Below are positions 17,359 to 24,275 of a stretch of DNA of 64,000 nucleotides, piece by piece. Source of the DNA: an uncultured Candidatus Poseidoniales archaeon (GTDB lineage Archaea > Thermoplasmatota > Poseidoniia > Poseidoniales > Thalassarchaeaceae). The DNA is taken from contig CABXDN010000001.1 of the NCBI GenBank assembly GCA_902511005.1, positions 1 to 64,000 on the forward strand, read 5' to 3'. Each line of letters begins with the position of its first letter. The stretch's first letter is position 1. The position numbers were made by a program, and so were the translations under genes. The notes beneath the pieces were generated by a model. It was not told the origin of the DNA, did not search any database, and saw only the letters and a program-made list of their open reading frames with translations.

Positions 17359-18102
17359 ATGGAAGAGATCGTACTAGATATCGAAAATCTGGAGAAAATC
17401 TATCCTGGTGGAGTTCATGCAGTTAGAGGGATTTCATTTAATGTCAAGAAAGGAGAATCAGTAGCAATAATTGGTTCATCTGGAAGTGGTAAATCTACGG
17501 TATTAAGATGTATTAATCGACTTATTGAACCCACAAAAGGGACCATTAAATTGAATAACCAAATTATAAACAATCCAATGGCCGACGTTAATGATATCCG
17601 TTCAAAAATTGGCATGGTTTTTCAATCATTCGAGTTATTCTCTCACCTAACGGTTCTGGATAATATTACCTTAGGATTACGTCATGTAAGAGGGATGAAG
17701 AAAGAAGAAGCGGAAAAGAGTGCATTGAAAGTTCTGGAAAGAGTAGATATGTTGGATCGGACTAAAGCGTTCCCAGGTAATCTCTCAGGTGGACAAAAAC
17801 AGCGGGTAGCTATAGCAAGAGCCCTAGCAATGCATCCTGATGTGATATTATTTGATGAACCGACTAGTGCATTAGATCCTGAACTAATTGGCTCTGTTTT
17901 ACAAACAATAAGAAGTTTAGCAGATGAAGGAATGACAATGGTAATTGTAACTCATGAGATAAATTTCGCAAGGGATGTCGCAGATAGAATCATCTATATG
18001 GATAAGGGAGTTATTGCAGAACAAGGTCCTTCGGAAATCATAGAAAGCCCTAAGTCTGAGAGATTAAAACAATTCTTATCTTCAATGAATGAAGAAAAAT
18101 AG
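17359..18102 (+). CDS. Amino-acid-type ABC transporter ATP-binding protein
   Basis: This 247-residue ATPase of the GlnQ/HisP class has Walker A 'GSSGSGKST', a Q-loop '[18 protein letters not shown]', the signature 'LSGGQKQR' and Walker B '[11 protein letters not shown]', followed by the 'VTHE' H-loop. The ATG directly abuts the TAA of the permease gene, so the two are translationally linked. It powers the fused permease upstream. The specific substrate is not shown by the ATPase sequence. Confidence 0.94.
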   Translation: MEEIVLDIENLEKIYPGGVHAVRGISFNVKKGESVAIIGSSGSGKSTVLRCINRLIEPTKGTIKLNNQIINNPMADVNDIRSKIGMVFQSFELFSHLTVLDNITLGLRHVRGMKKEEAEKSALKVLERVDMLDRTKAFPGNLSGGQKQRVAIARALAMHPDVILFDEPTSALDPELIGSVLQTIRSLADEGMTMVIVTHEINFARDVADRIIYMDKGVIAEQGPSEIIESPKSERLKQFLSSMNEEK

Positions 18103-18107
18103 ATTGA

Positions 18108-19463
18108 TTATATTAATCCCTGAGCAGTCATTGCTTCTGCTACTTTCAGGAAACCTGCAATATTCGCTCCGGCTACATAGTTACCAGGCATTCCATATTT
18201 CTCGGCAGTTTCAAATGCGTTCTTATGAATATCAACCATAATTTGATCGAGTTTGGCATCTACTTCTTCACGTGTCCAATTATATCTAAGAGAATTTTGG
18301 GACATTTCAAGACCAGAAGTTGCAACCCCACCTGCATTACTCGCTTTACCAGGGGCAAACATCACTCCATTATTTAGGAATACTTCGACCGCTTCAGGAG
18401 TACAAGGCATATTCGCTCCTTCTGCTACTGCCATAACTTTGTTAGCAACTAACATTTTTGCTTCTTCGCCATTGATCTCATTCTGAGTAGCGCAAGGGAG
18501 CGCGACATCTACATCTACATTCCATAATCCATTGGAAGAAGGTTCTGGAGCAGATGCTGTAAAAATAGCGCTAGAGTATTTCTCTGCATACTCTGAAATT
18601 CTACCTCGACGATTATTCTTCAGATCCATTATCCAAGAAAGTTTCTCTCGATTAATTCCTTCTGAGTCATAAATAAAACCACTAGAATCAGACATAGTAA
18701 CAGGTTTTCCACCAAGATCTAGTACTTTTTCACAAGCAAATTGTGCTACATTTCCTGATCCAGAAATAGAAACTGTTGCTCCTTCAAATGATTTCCCTTT
18801 AGCTCCAAGCATTTCACGTGCGAAGTATACTAGCCCATATCCTGTTGCTTCGGGTCTGATTAAAGAACCGCCATAGGAGCGACCTTTTCCAGTTAGCACA
18901 CCTGTAAATTCATTTGCAAGTTTCTTATACATTCCAAATAAATATCCAATCTCTCGACCACCAACACCAATATCTCCAGCAGGAACATCAAGATTAGATC
19001 CAATATGTCTCCAAAGTTCCATCATAAAAGATTGGCAAAATCGCATAACTTCTGCGTCGGTCTTACCTTTAGGGTCAAAATCTGAACCACCCTTCCCACC
19101 GCCCATAGGAAGACCAGTGAGGCTGTTCTTGAATACCTGCTCAAAGGCTAGAAACTTGAGTATTGATTGATTAACAGTGGGGTGGAATCGTAAACCTCCT
19201 TTGTAAGGCCCAATTGCACTGTTCATTTGAATTCTAAAACCTCTGTTAACATGTAATTTCCCACTATCATCAAACCAAGGAACACGGAACTGAATAATTC
19301 TCTCGGCTTCAACCATTGACTCAACAACAGGTAAGTATTCAGGATGTTCCTGAATAACTGGAACTAAACTTTCCAGAACCTCTTCCACGGCTTGGTGGAA
19401 TTCAGGTTGATTCGGATCTCTTGCAATTACACTATCGTATACTTTTTTCATTGTATTATCCAT
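18108..19463 (-). CDS. gdhA: Glutamate dehydrogenase (hexameric, NADP-type)
   Basis: This enzyme interconverts 2-oxoglutarate plus ammonia and glutamate. Family marks are 'VPWFDDSGKLHVNRGFR', 'LPMGGGKGGSDFDPKGKTDAEVMRFCQSFM' with the catalytic Lys, and 'SISGSGNVAQFACEK' for cofactor binding. The chain of about 450 residues and motif wording match the bacterial-type NADP enzyme of about 450 residues rather than the shorter archaeal form. The track starts at GTG 19472; ATG 19463 behind GGTG is more likely. A TATA-like 'GATATAGTA' lies about 30 nt upstream. It is convergent with the ABC transporter genes. Confidence 0.95.
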   Translation of the reverse strand: MDNTMKKVYDSVIARDPNQPEFHQAVEEVLESLVPVIQEHPEYLPVVESMVEAERIIQFRVPWFDDSGKLHVNRGFRIQMNSAIGPYKGGLRFHPTVNQSILKFLAFEQVFKNSLTGLPMGGGKGGSDFDPKGKTDAEVMRFCQSFMMELWRHIGSNLDVPAGDIGVGGREIGYLFGMYKKLANEFTGVLTGKGRSYGGSLIRPEATGYGLVYFAREMLGAKGKSFEGATVSISGSGNVAQFACEKVLDLGGKPVTMSDSSGFIYDSEGINREKLSWIMDLKNNRRGRISEYAEKYSSAIFTASAPEPSSNGLWNVDVDVALPCATQNEINGEEAKMLVANKVMAVAEGANMPCTPEAVEVFLNNGVMFAPGKASNAGGVATSGLEMSQNSLRYNWTREEVDAKLDQIMVDIHKNAFETAEKYGMPGNYVAGANIAGFLKVAEAMTAQGLI

Positions 19464-19564
19464 GGGATTCACCAGGGTTCCGAGTTCAAACTACTATATC
19501 GGCAGTACATCGACTTACTTACCCCTTTTCAATAGTATGGATATGCCGGTTTGGATGATATCAA

Positions 19565-20881
19565 TTATGAAAATATATATTCTTCAGCAATACGAGCAAC
19601 TATCTTTTCAGATCCAGGAGTTGTCATGACATAAACAGCCGCTTGTGAAACCTGTCTTTTTCTCAATGCTTCTGCTATTGGAGTATGGTCCCTAAACCAT
19701 CGTGTTTTTTTGTCATCTCCAATTATTCTAATATCGACTTGTGACATTCTTGGTTCAGATAACAATAATTTGACCGAGGGGACGTCTATTGCAACATATC
19801 CTTCTTCAATACCTGCGCGATTAGCTATCTCATTTTCAAAATCAATTCTTTTTTCTGAATTAGATGCTAAATCAACTAATCTTTCAATGATTTCATCAGA
19901 TAAATCTTGCCTTCTACGACTTGTAGCTACTTTTAATAATTGGCGATATTTCAATCGTCTAATCATATCTTTAGCATAATCTCCTGCATTGTATAGTGCT
20001 TCCCAAATTTCGGCATCAACTCTTCTCTGTAAGTCAACAGAATCGGGTAATTTGTCCATACTTCTTTCAACCGCTCTAGAAAGCATGATTTCAGTCACTC
20101 TGGTAACTCGATGGAAATAGACCGCACTGTACATCAGCCCTCGAGCCATCAACATACCTTCTAATGCAGGTAAACCTCCCTCTTCAACTGCTACATCTCC
20201 ACTGTGTCTCTCTAAACATTCTATAAGTCGGTGGTGATCAATTATACCATGTTTAACGCCTGTGAAATGAGAATCTCTTAGTAAGTAATCCATTTGATCA
20301 CAGTCTATTGGGCCATGTACTAGATGCGATAATGTATTATCTTGAGATACAAAATCTTGTTTTCCTTCCGTCCATTGCAGTAAGTTTCTTTCAGTACCCC
20401 CCGCACCAGGGCCACGGATTAGGCCTGCTACTTCTTTGGGAACAATGTCAAAAGATTCGAGGATTTCAGGTATGCTTCTGCGACCTCTAACTGAGTTTTC
20501 CTCGCCTTCTCTTAATACGTCATATTCTCCCAATATAATTCCTTCTGTAATTGACATATGATCGAGTCCCCCTCTTTCATGTAATATATGTTCAAGAGTA
20601 TGGGAATAAGGCCCGTGCCCTACATCATGGAGCATTCCTGCGACTTGAACCGTAGATTTTTCATGTGAATCTAAAGACATTGAATCGGACATTAAACCGC
20701 CTATATGAGATACCCCCAATGAATGCTCGAAACGAGTATGATGAGCTCCAGGGAATACAAGATGAGCTAAACCTAACTGTTTGATGTGACTGAGTTTATT
20801 CATTTCTGGAGTTTTGAGTAACTCTTCCCTGACCCCATCAATACGAAATTGACCATGTATTGCATCATTAATGACTTTCAC
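19565..20881 (-). CDS. HD-domain phosphohydrolase (dGTPase/SAMHD1-like)
   Basis: The metal-binding residues appear as 'HTRFEHSLGVSHIGG', 'LHDVGHGPYSHTLEH' and the later 'DCDQMDYLLRDSHFTGV', the layout of the dNTP triphosphohydrolase/SAMHD1-like HD family. It probably hydrolyses deoxynucleotides or related phosphates; the exact substrate is uncertain. The track starts at 20989 with a low-complexity Phe-rich N-terminus. I prefer the GTG at 20881. It follows GAGGTAGGGCC and gives 'VKVINDAIHGQFRID', the expected start of the family. This leaves a 170-bp divergent promoter region before the RHH gene. Confidence 0.88.
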   Translation of the reverse strand: MKVINDAIHGQFRIDGVREELLKTPEMNKLSHIKQLGLAHLVFPGAHHTRFEHSLGVSHIGGLMSDSMSLDSHEKSTVQVAGMLHDVGHGPYSHTLEHILHERGGLDHMSITEGIILGEYDVLREGEENSVRGRRSIPEILESFDIVPKEVAGLIRGPGAGGTERNLLQWTEGKQDFVSQDNTLSHLVHGPIDCDQMDYLLRDSHFTGVKHGIIDHHRLIECLERHSGDVAVEEGGLPALEGMLMARGLMYSAVYFHRVTRVTEIMLSRAVERSMDKLPDSVDLQRRVDAEIWEALYNAGDYAKDMIRRLKYRQLLKVATSRRRQDLSDEIIERLVDLASNSEKRIDFENEIANRAGIEEGYVAIDVPSVKLLLSEPRMSQVDIRIIGDDKKTRWFRDHTPIAEALRKRQVSQAAVYVMTTPGSEKIVARIAEEYIFS

Positions 20882-20979
20882 GGCCCTACCTCGTATACTT
20901 CGAATAGACAGAAGGTATTGAACCGCACTATTGATTGATTCTAAATTAAAATTAATAAAAAAAAATAAACGGGGGCTTT

Positions 20980-21001
20980 TGTATTTCATTTGTATTTCAT
21001 T
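20980..21001. repeat. Tandem 11-bp direct repeat in divergent promoter region
   Basis: The unit TGTATTTCATT occurs twice head to tail (20980-20990 and 20991-21001), and a partial third copy (TGCATTAAC) follows. It lies between the HD hydrolase (if it starts at 20881) and the RHH regulator. Position and repeat form suggest a regulator-binding site, but nothing in the sequence proves this. Confidence 0.45.
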
Positions 21002-21051
21002 TGCATTAACTTTATGTGCCTAACGCTCTCTGCTCAGTCTGAGGAACAGGT

Positions 21052-21423
21052 ATGTCAGGTCACAGCCCAATGGTTTCGCTTAGGATTCCAGAGGACCACT
21101 TGCTGGCTATAGATCAGAGAGTTGGATTCGATGGGATGAGGAATCGTTCTGACGTCATAAGAGATGCAGTACGTCGATTATTAGAACAACCTTTGATTGG
21201 GCATGGCGAAAAGATCCAAGTCAATTTAGGTCCAGAATTAACAATTTTAATGAGAGATTTTTGTAAAATTCACGCGGAAAGTCCAGAAACTATACTGAAA
21301 TTTGCTGCTCGAGACTATATTCGTCGGGAATCGATAGAGGGTATGTCTGTCACTAGACTTTTACAGAAGCGCATGGATGAACTTAGTGCGCGATTTGATG
21401 ATGATTCGAACGCTCAGAGGTGA
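21052..21423 (+). CDS. Ribbon-helix-helix (CopG-type) transcriptional regulator
   Basis: The N-terminal 45 residues give the RHH pattern: a beta strand 'MVSLRIPEDHLLAIDQRV' followed by 'RNRSDVIRDAVRRLLEQ'. A C-terminal region of about 75 residues follows, which resembles an effector or oligomerisation part but is not the NikR nickel domain. It would bind DNA as a dimer of dimers at repeated or palindromic sites. Candidate sites nearby are the 11-bp direct repeat upstream and the perfect inverted repeat at 21655-21677. ATG 21052 follows GGAACAGGT; ATG 21067 is an alternative. Confidence 0.82.
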   Translation: MSGHSPMVSLRIPEDHLLAIDQRVGFDGMRNRSDVIRDAVRRLLEQPLIGHGEKIQVNLGPELTILMRDFCKIHAESPETILKFAARDYIRRESIEGMSVTRLLQKRMDELSARFDDDSNAQR

Positions 21424-21427
21424 GAGA

Positions 21428-21637
21428 ATGAGCGAGGATGGGATGCACAAAAACGTGGGGGGGCGGCAAAAACGCCCCCTCACCCAAGTGCAATCTACAA
21501 AATCTAAGATTATAATTGGGTTCTCTGGGGTCCGCAGTAGAGCAAAACTAAGCAATGCAGTAGGATATGATGCAAGGGATGTACCACAAGAAAAACGTGG
21601 AAAATACCGCATTACAGATAGGGAAAAATTACTCTGA
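21428..21637 (+). CDS. Possible small basic protein (69 aa); may instead be a structured RNA
   Basis: This frame begins 4 nt after the RHH stop, with GTGAGAG just upstream. It encodes a basic 69-residue product ending 'KYRITDREKLL'. I recognise no family. The DNA also holds a very stable hairpin (21455-21483), which is unusual inside a short coding sequence. The track version starting at 21377 lies inside the RHH gene and is less likely. Protein or RNA is undecided; this is the least certain gene in the list. Confidence 0.3.
   Translation: MSEDGMHKNVGGRQKRPLTQVQSTKSKIIIGFSGVRSRAKLSNAVGYDARDVPQEKRGKYRITDREKLL
21455..21483 (+). other. Stable GC-rich stem-loop
   Basis: The arms GTGGGGGGGCG and CGCCCCCTCAC pair over 11 bp (one G-U) around a 7-nt GCAAAAA loop. 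An outer TGCAC/GTGCA pairing (21444-21448 with 21488-21492) could extend the structure. The GC content is far above the local average. No U-tract follows, so it is not a typical archaeal terminator. Confidence 0.6.
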
Positions 21638-21654
21638 CACTCTAAACACACACC

Positions 21655-21677
21655 GCTCCGTATCATTCATACGGAGC
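21655..21677. other. Perfect 9-bp inverted repeat upstream of helicase gene
   Basis: GCTCCGTAT and ATACGGAGC flank a 5-nt CATTC spacer, about 50 bp before the helicase ATG. It is either the final hairpin of an RNA from this region or a palindromic operator. The RHH regulator gene nearby makes an operator plausible. No T-rich tract follows, so a terminator is unlikely. Confidence 0.5.
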
Positions 21678-21726
21678 ACCCCTCAAGGCCAATCTTCTTG
21701 GTCGTTCTATTCTCAGGTTTAATTCC

Positions 21727-23754
21727 ATGACAGGGGGGGTGCATTCTGAGGTCGGCAAATTTATTGCTCACAAGAAATTAAGACCAGCACAAGAAGAGAT
21801 GGTGAGTGACGGAATAAATGCACTCGATCATCAAGGTTTCCTATTAGCTGCAGCACCCACTGGAATAGGAAAAACCGCAGCATCTCTAGCAGCAGCATTA
21901 GAAATTGCAAGAAGTAGTGTGAATCATCAGCACATATTATTCCTAACAGGAAGACAATCTCAACATAAGATTGTAATTGAGACTGTAAAAAGTATTAATT
22001 CTAGACTAGATAAAGAAACATCTAGTGTGAAAGTCGTCGATATTATTGGTAGAGAATCGATGTGTGAGAATGTAGATAGGATGACTTCAAAATGCTCATG
22101 TGAAGAAGGAATTGTAGAAGGCACTAGGCAGTCCAGAAGAGATGATATGAAAGAGTATATTCTAAGAAGTCCGAAACACGTCGATGAGATAATAAAATCC
22201 AGTAATAAAAAGAAGATTTGTCCTTGGGCCGCGGCTAGATCTGCCGTAAAGGAATGTGATATACTCGTTTGCGACTATAATCATGTATTCGTTGAAGACG
22301 TTAGAGAACGTTCTCTCCCTGCAATGAATGTAAACCTCGAAAATACTATTCTAATCATCGATGAAGCACATAATTTACCAGATAGAATCCGTAATGGCTT
22401 AGAAAGAAGAGCGACAGTGAAGGTATTCAGAGATGCAAGGTTAGAACTTGATGAGTTTTTAGGAACTAAAGAAAGGCTGATGAGGAAACTAGATCTTTCA
22501 GAAATTCAAAATAATTTTGAATTAAAGAACATACAGGATGCGCTTAGGCAAATGAAAAAACTAGAAAAACAGATGAATATTTGGTACAAGAAAAAGCAAG
22601 GAGAATTAGTATCTACAGGCAAAAATGACATGAAGATTTCAACAACTGAATTCATTGGTGAGATAGAAGCGATACTAAATGAGGATATTGAGGCTAAAAT
22701 AGACAATAAACACACAATATTGAAAAAAATAATGCAACAACTGTACAAAGTTGAAGTTGATCAAGATGAGGATGATGATGAGAAAGAGACGGCTAGTACT
22801 AGATTAGCAGATATGCTATCAATAATATTAGAATATGTGAATAATTCAGCATTAGTATTAGTTTTTGATTTACTCAATGAGGAGGGAAGAGTGAGAAGTT
22901 TCCTACTAGATCCGGGGGTAGTAGGAGGACCAATACTGAATGAGACTAATGGTGCCATACTAATGTCAGGGACATTATTCCCTCCAGAGATGTATGCAGA
23001 TCTACTGCGGATACCTAAGGGGAAGAAAATTATTATGAATGAATATGAATCATCATTTATGGGAGATAAGAGGCCAGTCTTAGTAGCTAAAGACGTCACT
23101 ACAAAATATACTGAAAGGACCATCCAAAATACTGAGAGAATAAGAAATCATATTTTATCAGTTGTTAATAATACCCCAGGGCATATCGCATTCTTCGCAC
23201 CAAGTTATGCAATGCTCCAAGATATACTTGGAGATGCCACTTGGCTACCTGGTTTTATTGAAATAAAAGAAGAAGAAAATAGAATGCCCAAAAGGAAAAT
23301 AACTAAGATATTAGATGAATTACAAGAATATAGGACAAATAAAAAACAAGTATTACTTGCTGGCGTCTTGAGTGGTAAATTTGCTGAAGGTGTAGATTAC
23401 CCGCATAATATTCTTGATGCTGTAATTTGTTTGGGATTACCTTTAGCACCTCCAAGTGCACGCCAAAATGCTCTGAAAGACTACTATGTTGAACGTTTTG
23501 GGAATAATAAAGCCTGGAGATATACTAGTACACAGCCAGCGATAAATAGTATAATGCAGGCTATAGGGAGACCTATTCGGAAATCAGAGGACAGAGCTAT
23601 AGTGATATTATTAGAAAAAAGAATAATGATGAGGCAGTTTCGAAATTGCTTACCTAAAAAAATTGATATCATTCAGTCTCCTGATAACAATAGAACAGGG
23701 AGACTAACTAAGAATTTCTTCAAAAGACATCCGGAACCTGCTATTGAGAGATAA
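21727..23754 (+). CDS. XPD/DinG-family superfamily 2 DNA helicase
   Basis: The 675-residue protein carries Walker A 'APTGIGKTAAS' (about residues 40-50), a DEAH box in 'LIIDEAHNLPDRI', and the motif VI region 'QAIGRPIRKSEDRA'. Between motifs I and II is a Cys cluster ('CENVDRMTSKCSCEEG' and 'ICPWAAARSAVKECDILVCDYNHVF'), consistent with the 4Fe-4S domain of XPD, FANCJ and DinG. It probably unwinds DNA 5'-3' in repair. The ATG follows a 90-bp region with an inverted repeat. A coiled-coil gene follows on the same strand 40 nt downstream. Confidence 0.92.
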   Translation: MTGGVHSEVGKFIAHKKLRPAQEEMVSDGINALDHQGFLLAAAPTGIGKTAASLAAALEIARSSVNHQHILFLTGRQSQHKIVIETVKSINSRLDKETSSVKVVDIIGRESMCENVDRMTSKCSCEEGIVEGTRQSRRDDMKEYILRSPKHVDEIIKSSNKKKICPWAAARSAVKECDILVCDYNHVFVEDVRERSLPAMNVNLENTILIIDEAHNLPDRIRNGLERRATVKVFRDARLELDEFLGTKERLMRKLDLSEIQNNFELKNIQDALRQMKKLEKQMNIWYKKKQGELVSTGKNDMKISTTEFIGEIEAILNEDIEAKIDNKHTILKKIMQQLYKVEVDQDEDDDEKETASTRLADMLSIILEYVNNSALVLVFDLLNEEGRVRSFLLDPGVVGGPILNETNGAILMSGTLFPPEMYADLLRIPKGKKIIMNEYESSFMGDKRPVLVAKDVTTKYTERTIQNTERIRNHILSVVNNTPGHIAFFAPSYAMLQDILGDATWLPGFIEIKEEENRMPKRKITKILDELQEYRTNKKQVLLAGVLSGKFAEGVDYPHNILDAVICLGLPLAPPSARQNALKDYYVERFGNNKAWRYTSTQPAINSIMQAIGRPIRKSEDRAIVILLEKRIMMRQFRNCLPKKIDIIQSPDNNRTGRLTKNFFKRHPEPAIER

Positions 23755-23794
23755 GAAGCGTCGGGTTCATCTGAGGTAAGATGTTCGAAACAAC

Positions 23795-24271
23795 ATGAGC
23801 AATGTGTGGCGACGTCATGAGATACAACTCTCAGACAATAAAAAAATGCTAGGAGTTTCTTTAGATACTTCTGAAAATAGCCTTAATTCTAATGCACAAG
23901 ACATGCACAAGAAATTTTTACTAAATATAAATCACTTATCACAAGTACAGAAAAAGCATGAAAATATTATTTCGAGTATGGCTGTGAATATAGAAGAAAC
24001 AAAGATGAAAATTAGGGAGATCAATACCATTGACGAGGTTTTAACAGAATTTGGAGGGGAAAAAACTGATTTAGGGATAAATTTACCATTCCCGTCAGAG
24101 AATCCTAGTGACTTAATCCTTCAAACTACACATGAGAAAGATACACAAATCGTACAAATAATTTCTTCAGAGATTTTCGGCGGCCTTCTTAGGACATTTA
24201 AGCTACCACCTAGCAAAGAGATAGAACAAATAACTTGGAATAATGGCATAATAGAACTATCATTCATGTGA
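23795..24271 (+). CDS. Coiled-coil protein with Hsp20-like C-terminal strands
   Basis: I do not recognise the whole protein. Residues about 25-80 are charged and helical, probably a coiled coil. The last part reads 'GLLRTFKLPPSKEIEQITW' and then 'NNGIIELSF', resembling the final beta strands of alpha-crystallin/CS domains (R-T-F-x-L-P ... N-G-x-x-E-L). No full 90-residue Hsp20 domain precedes it, so this is a weak similarity. It lies 40 nt behind the helicase on the same strand and ends 4 bp from the convergent giant gene. Confidence 0.6.
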   Translation: MSNVWRRHEIQLSDNKKMLGVSLDTSENSLNSNAQDMHKKFLLNINHLSQVQKKHENIISSMAVNIEETKMKIREINTIDEVLTEFGGEKTDLGINLPFPSENPSDLILQTTHEKDTQIVQIISSEIFGGLLRTFKLPPSKEIEQITWNNGIIELSFM

Positions 24272-24275
24272 TTAA

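Larger units (their letters stand above)
21424..21726. other. Unexplained 300-bp region between RHH regulator and helicase
   Basis: This is the only stretch of about 300 bases without a convincing gene. It holds the possible 69-aa frame, a GC-rich 11-bp hairpin with an outer pairing, and a perfect 9-bp inverted repeat. The contents fit either a short protein gene with an operator or a structured RNA. I could not match it to RNase P RNA, SRP RNA or a tRNA. Confidence 0.45.

Noticed and set aside
21361-21666. 101-aa minus-strand ORF
   Set aside because: It overlaps the RHH gene and the structured region, shows no family pattern and has no ribosome site noted.
21655-21677. Transcription terminator
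   Set aside because: No T-rich tract follows the stem; archaeal termination usually depends on such tracts.
21424-21680. RNase P RNA or SRP RNA
   Set aside because: The conserved RNase P regions (GAGGAAAGTCC and ACAGAA...GGCTTA) and the SRP domain IV motif were not found on either strand, despite strong hairpins and an AGAGCAAAAC stretch.
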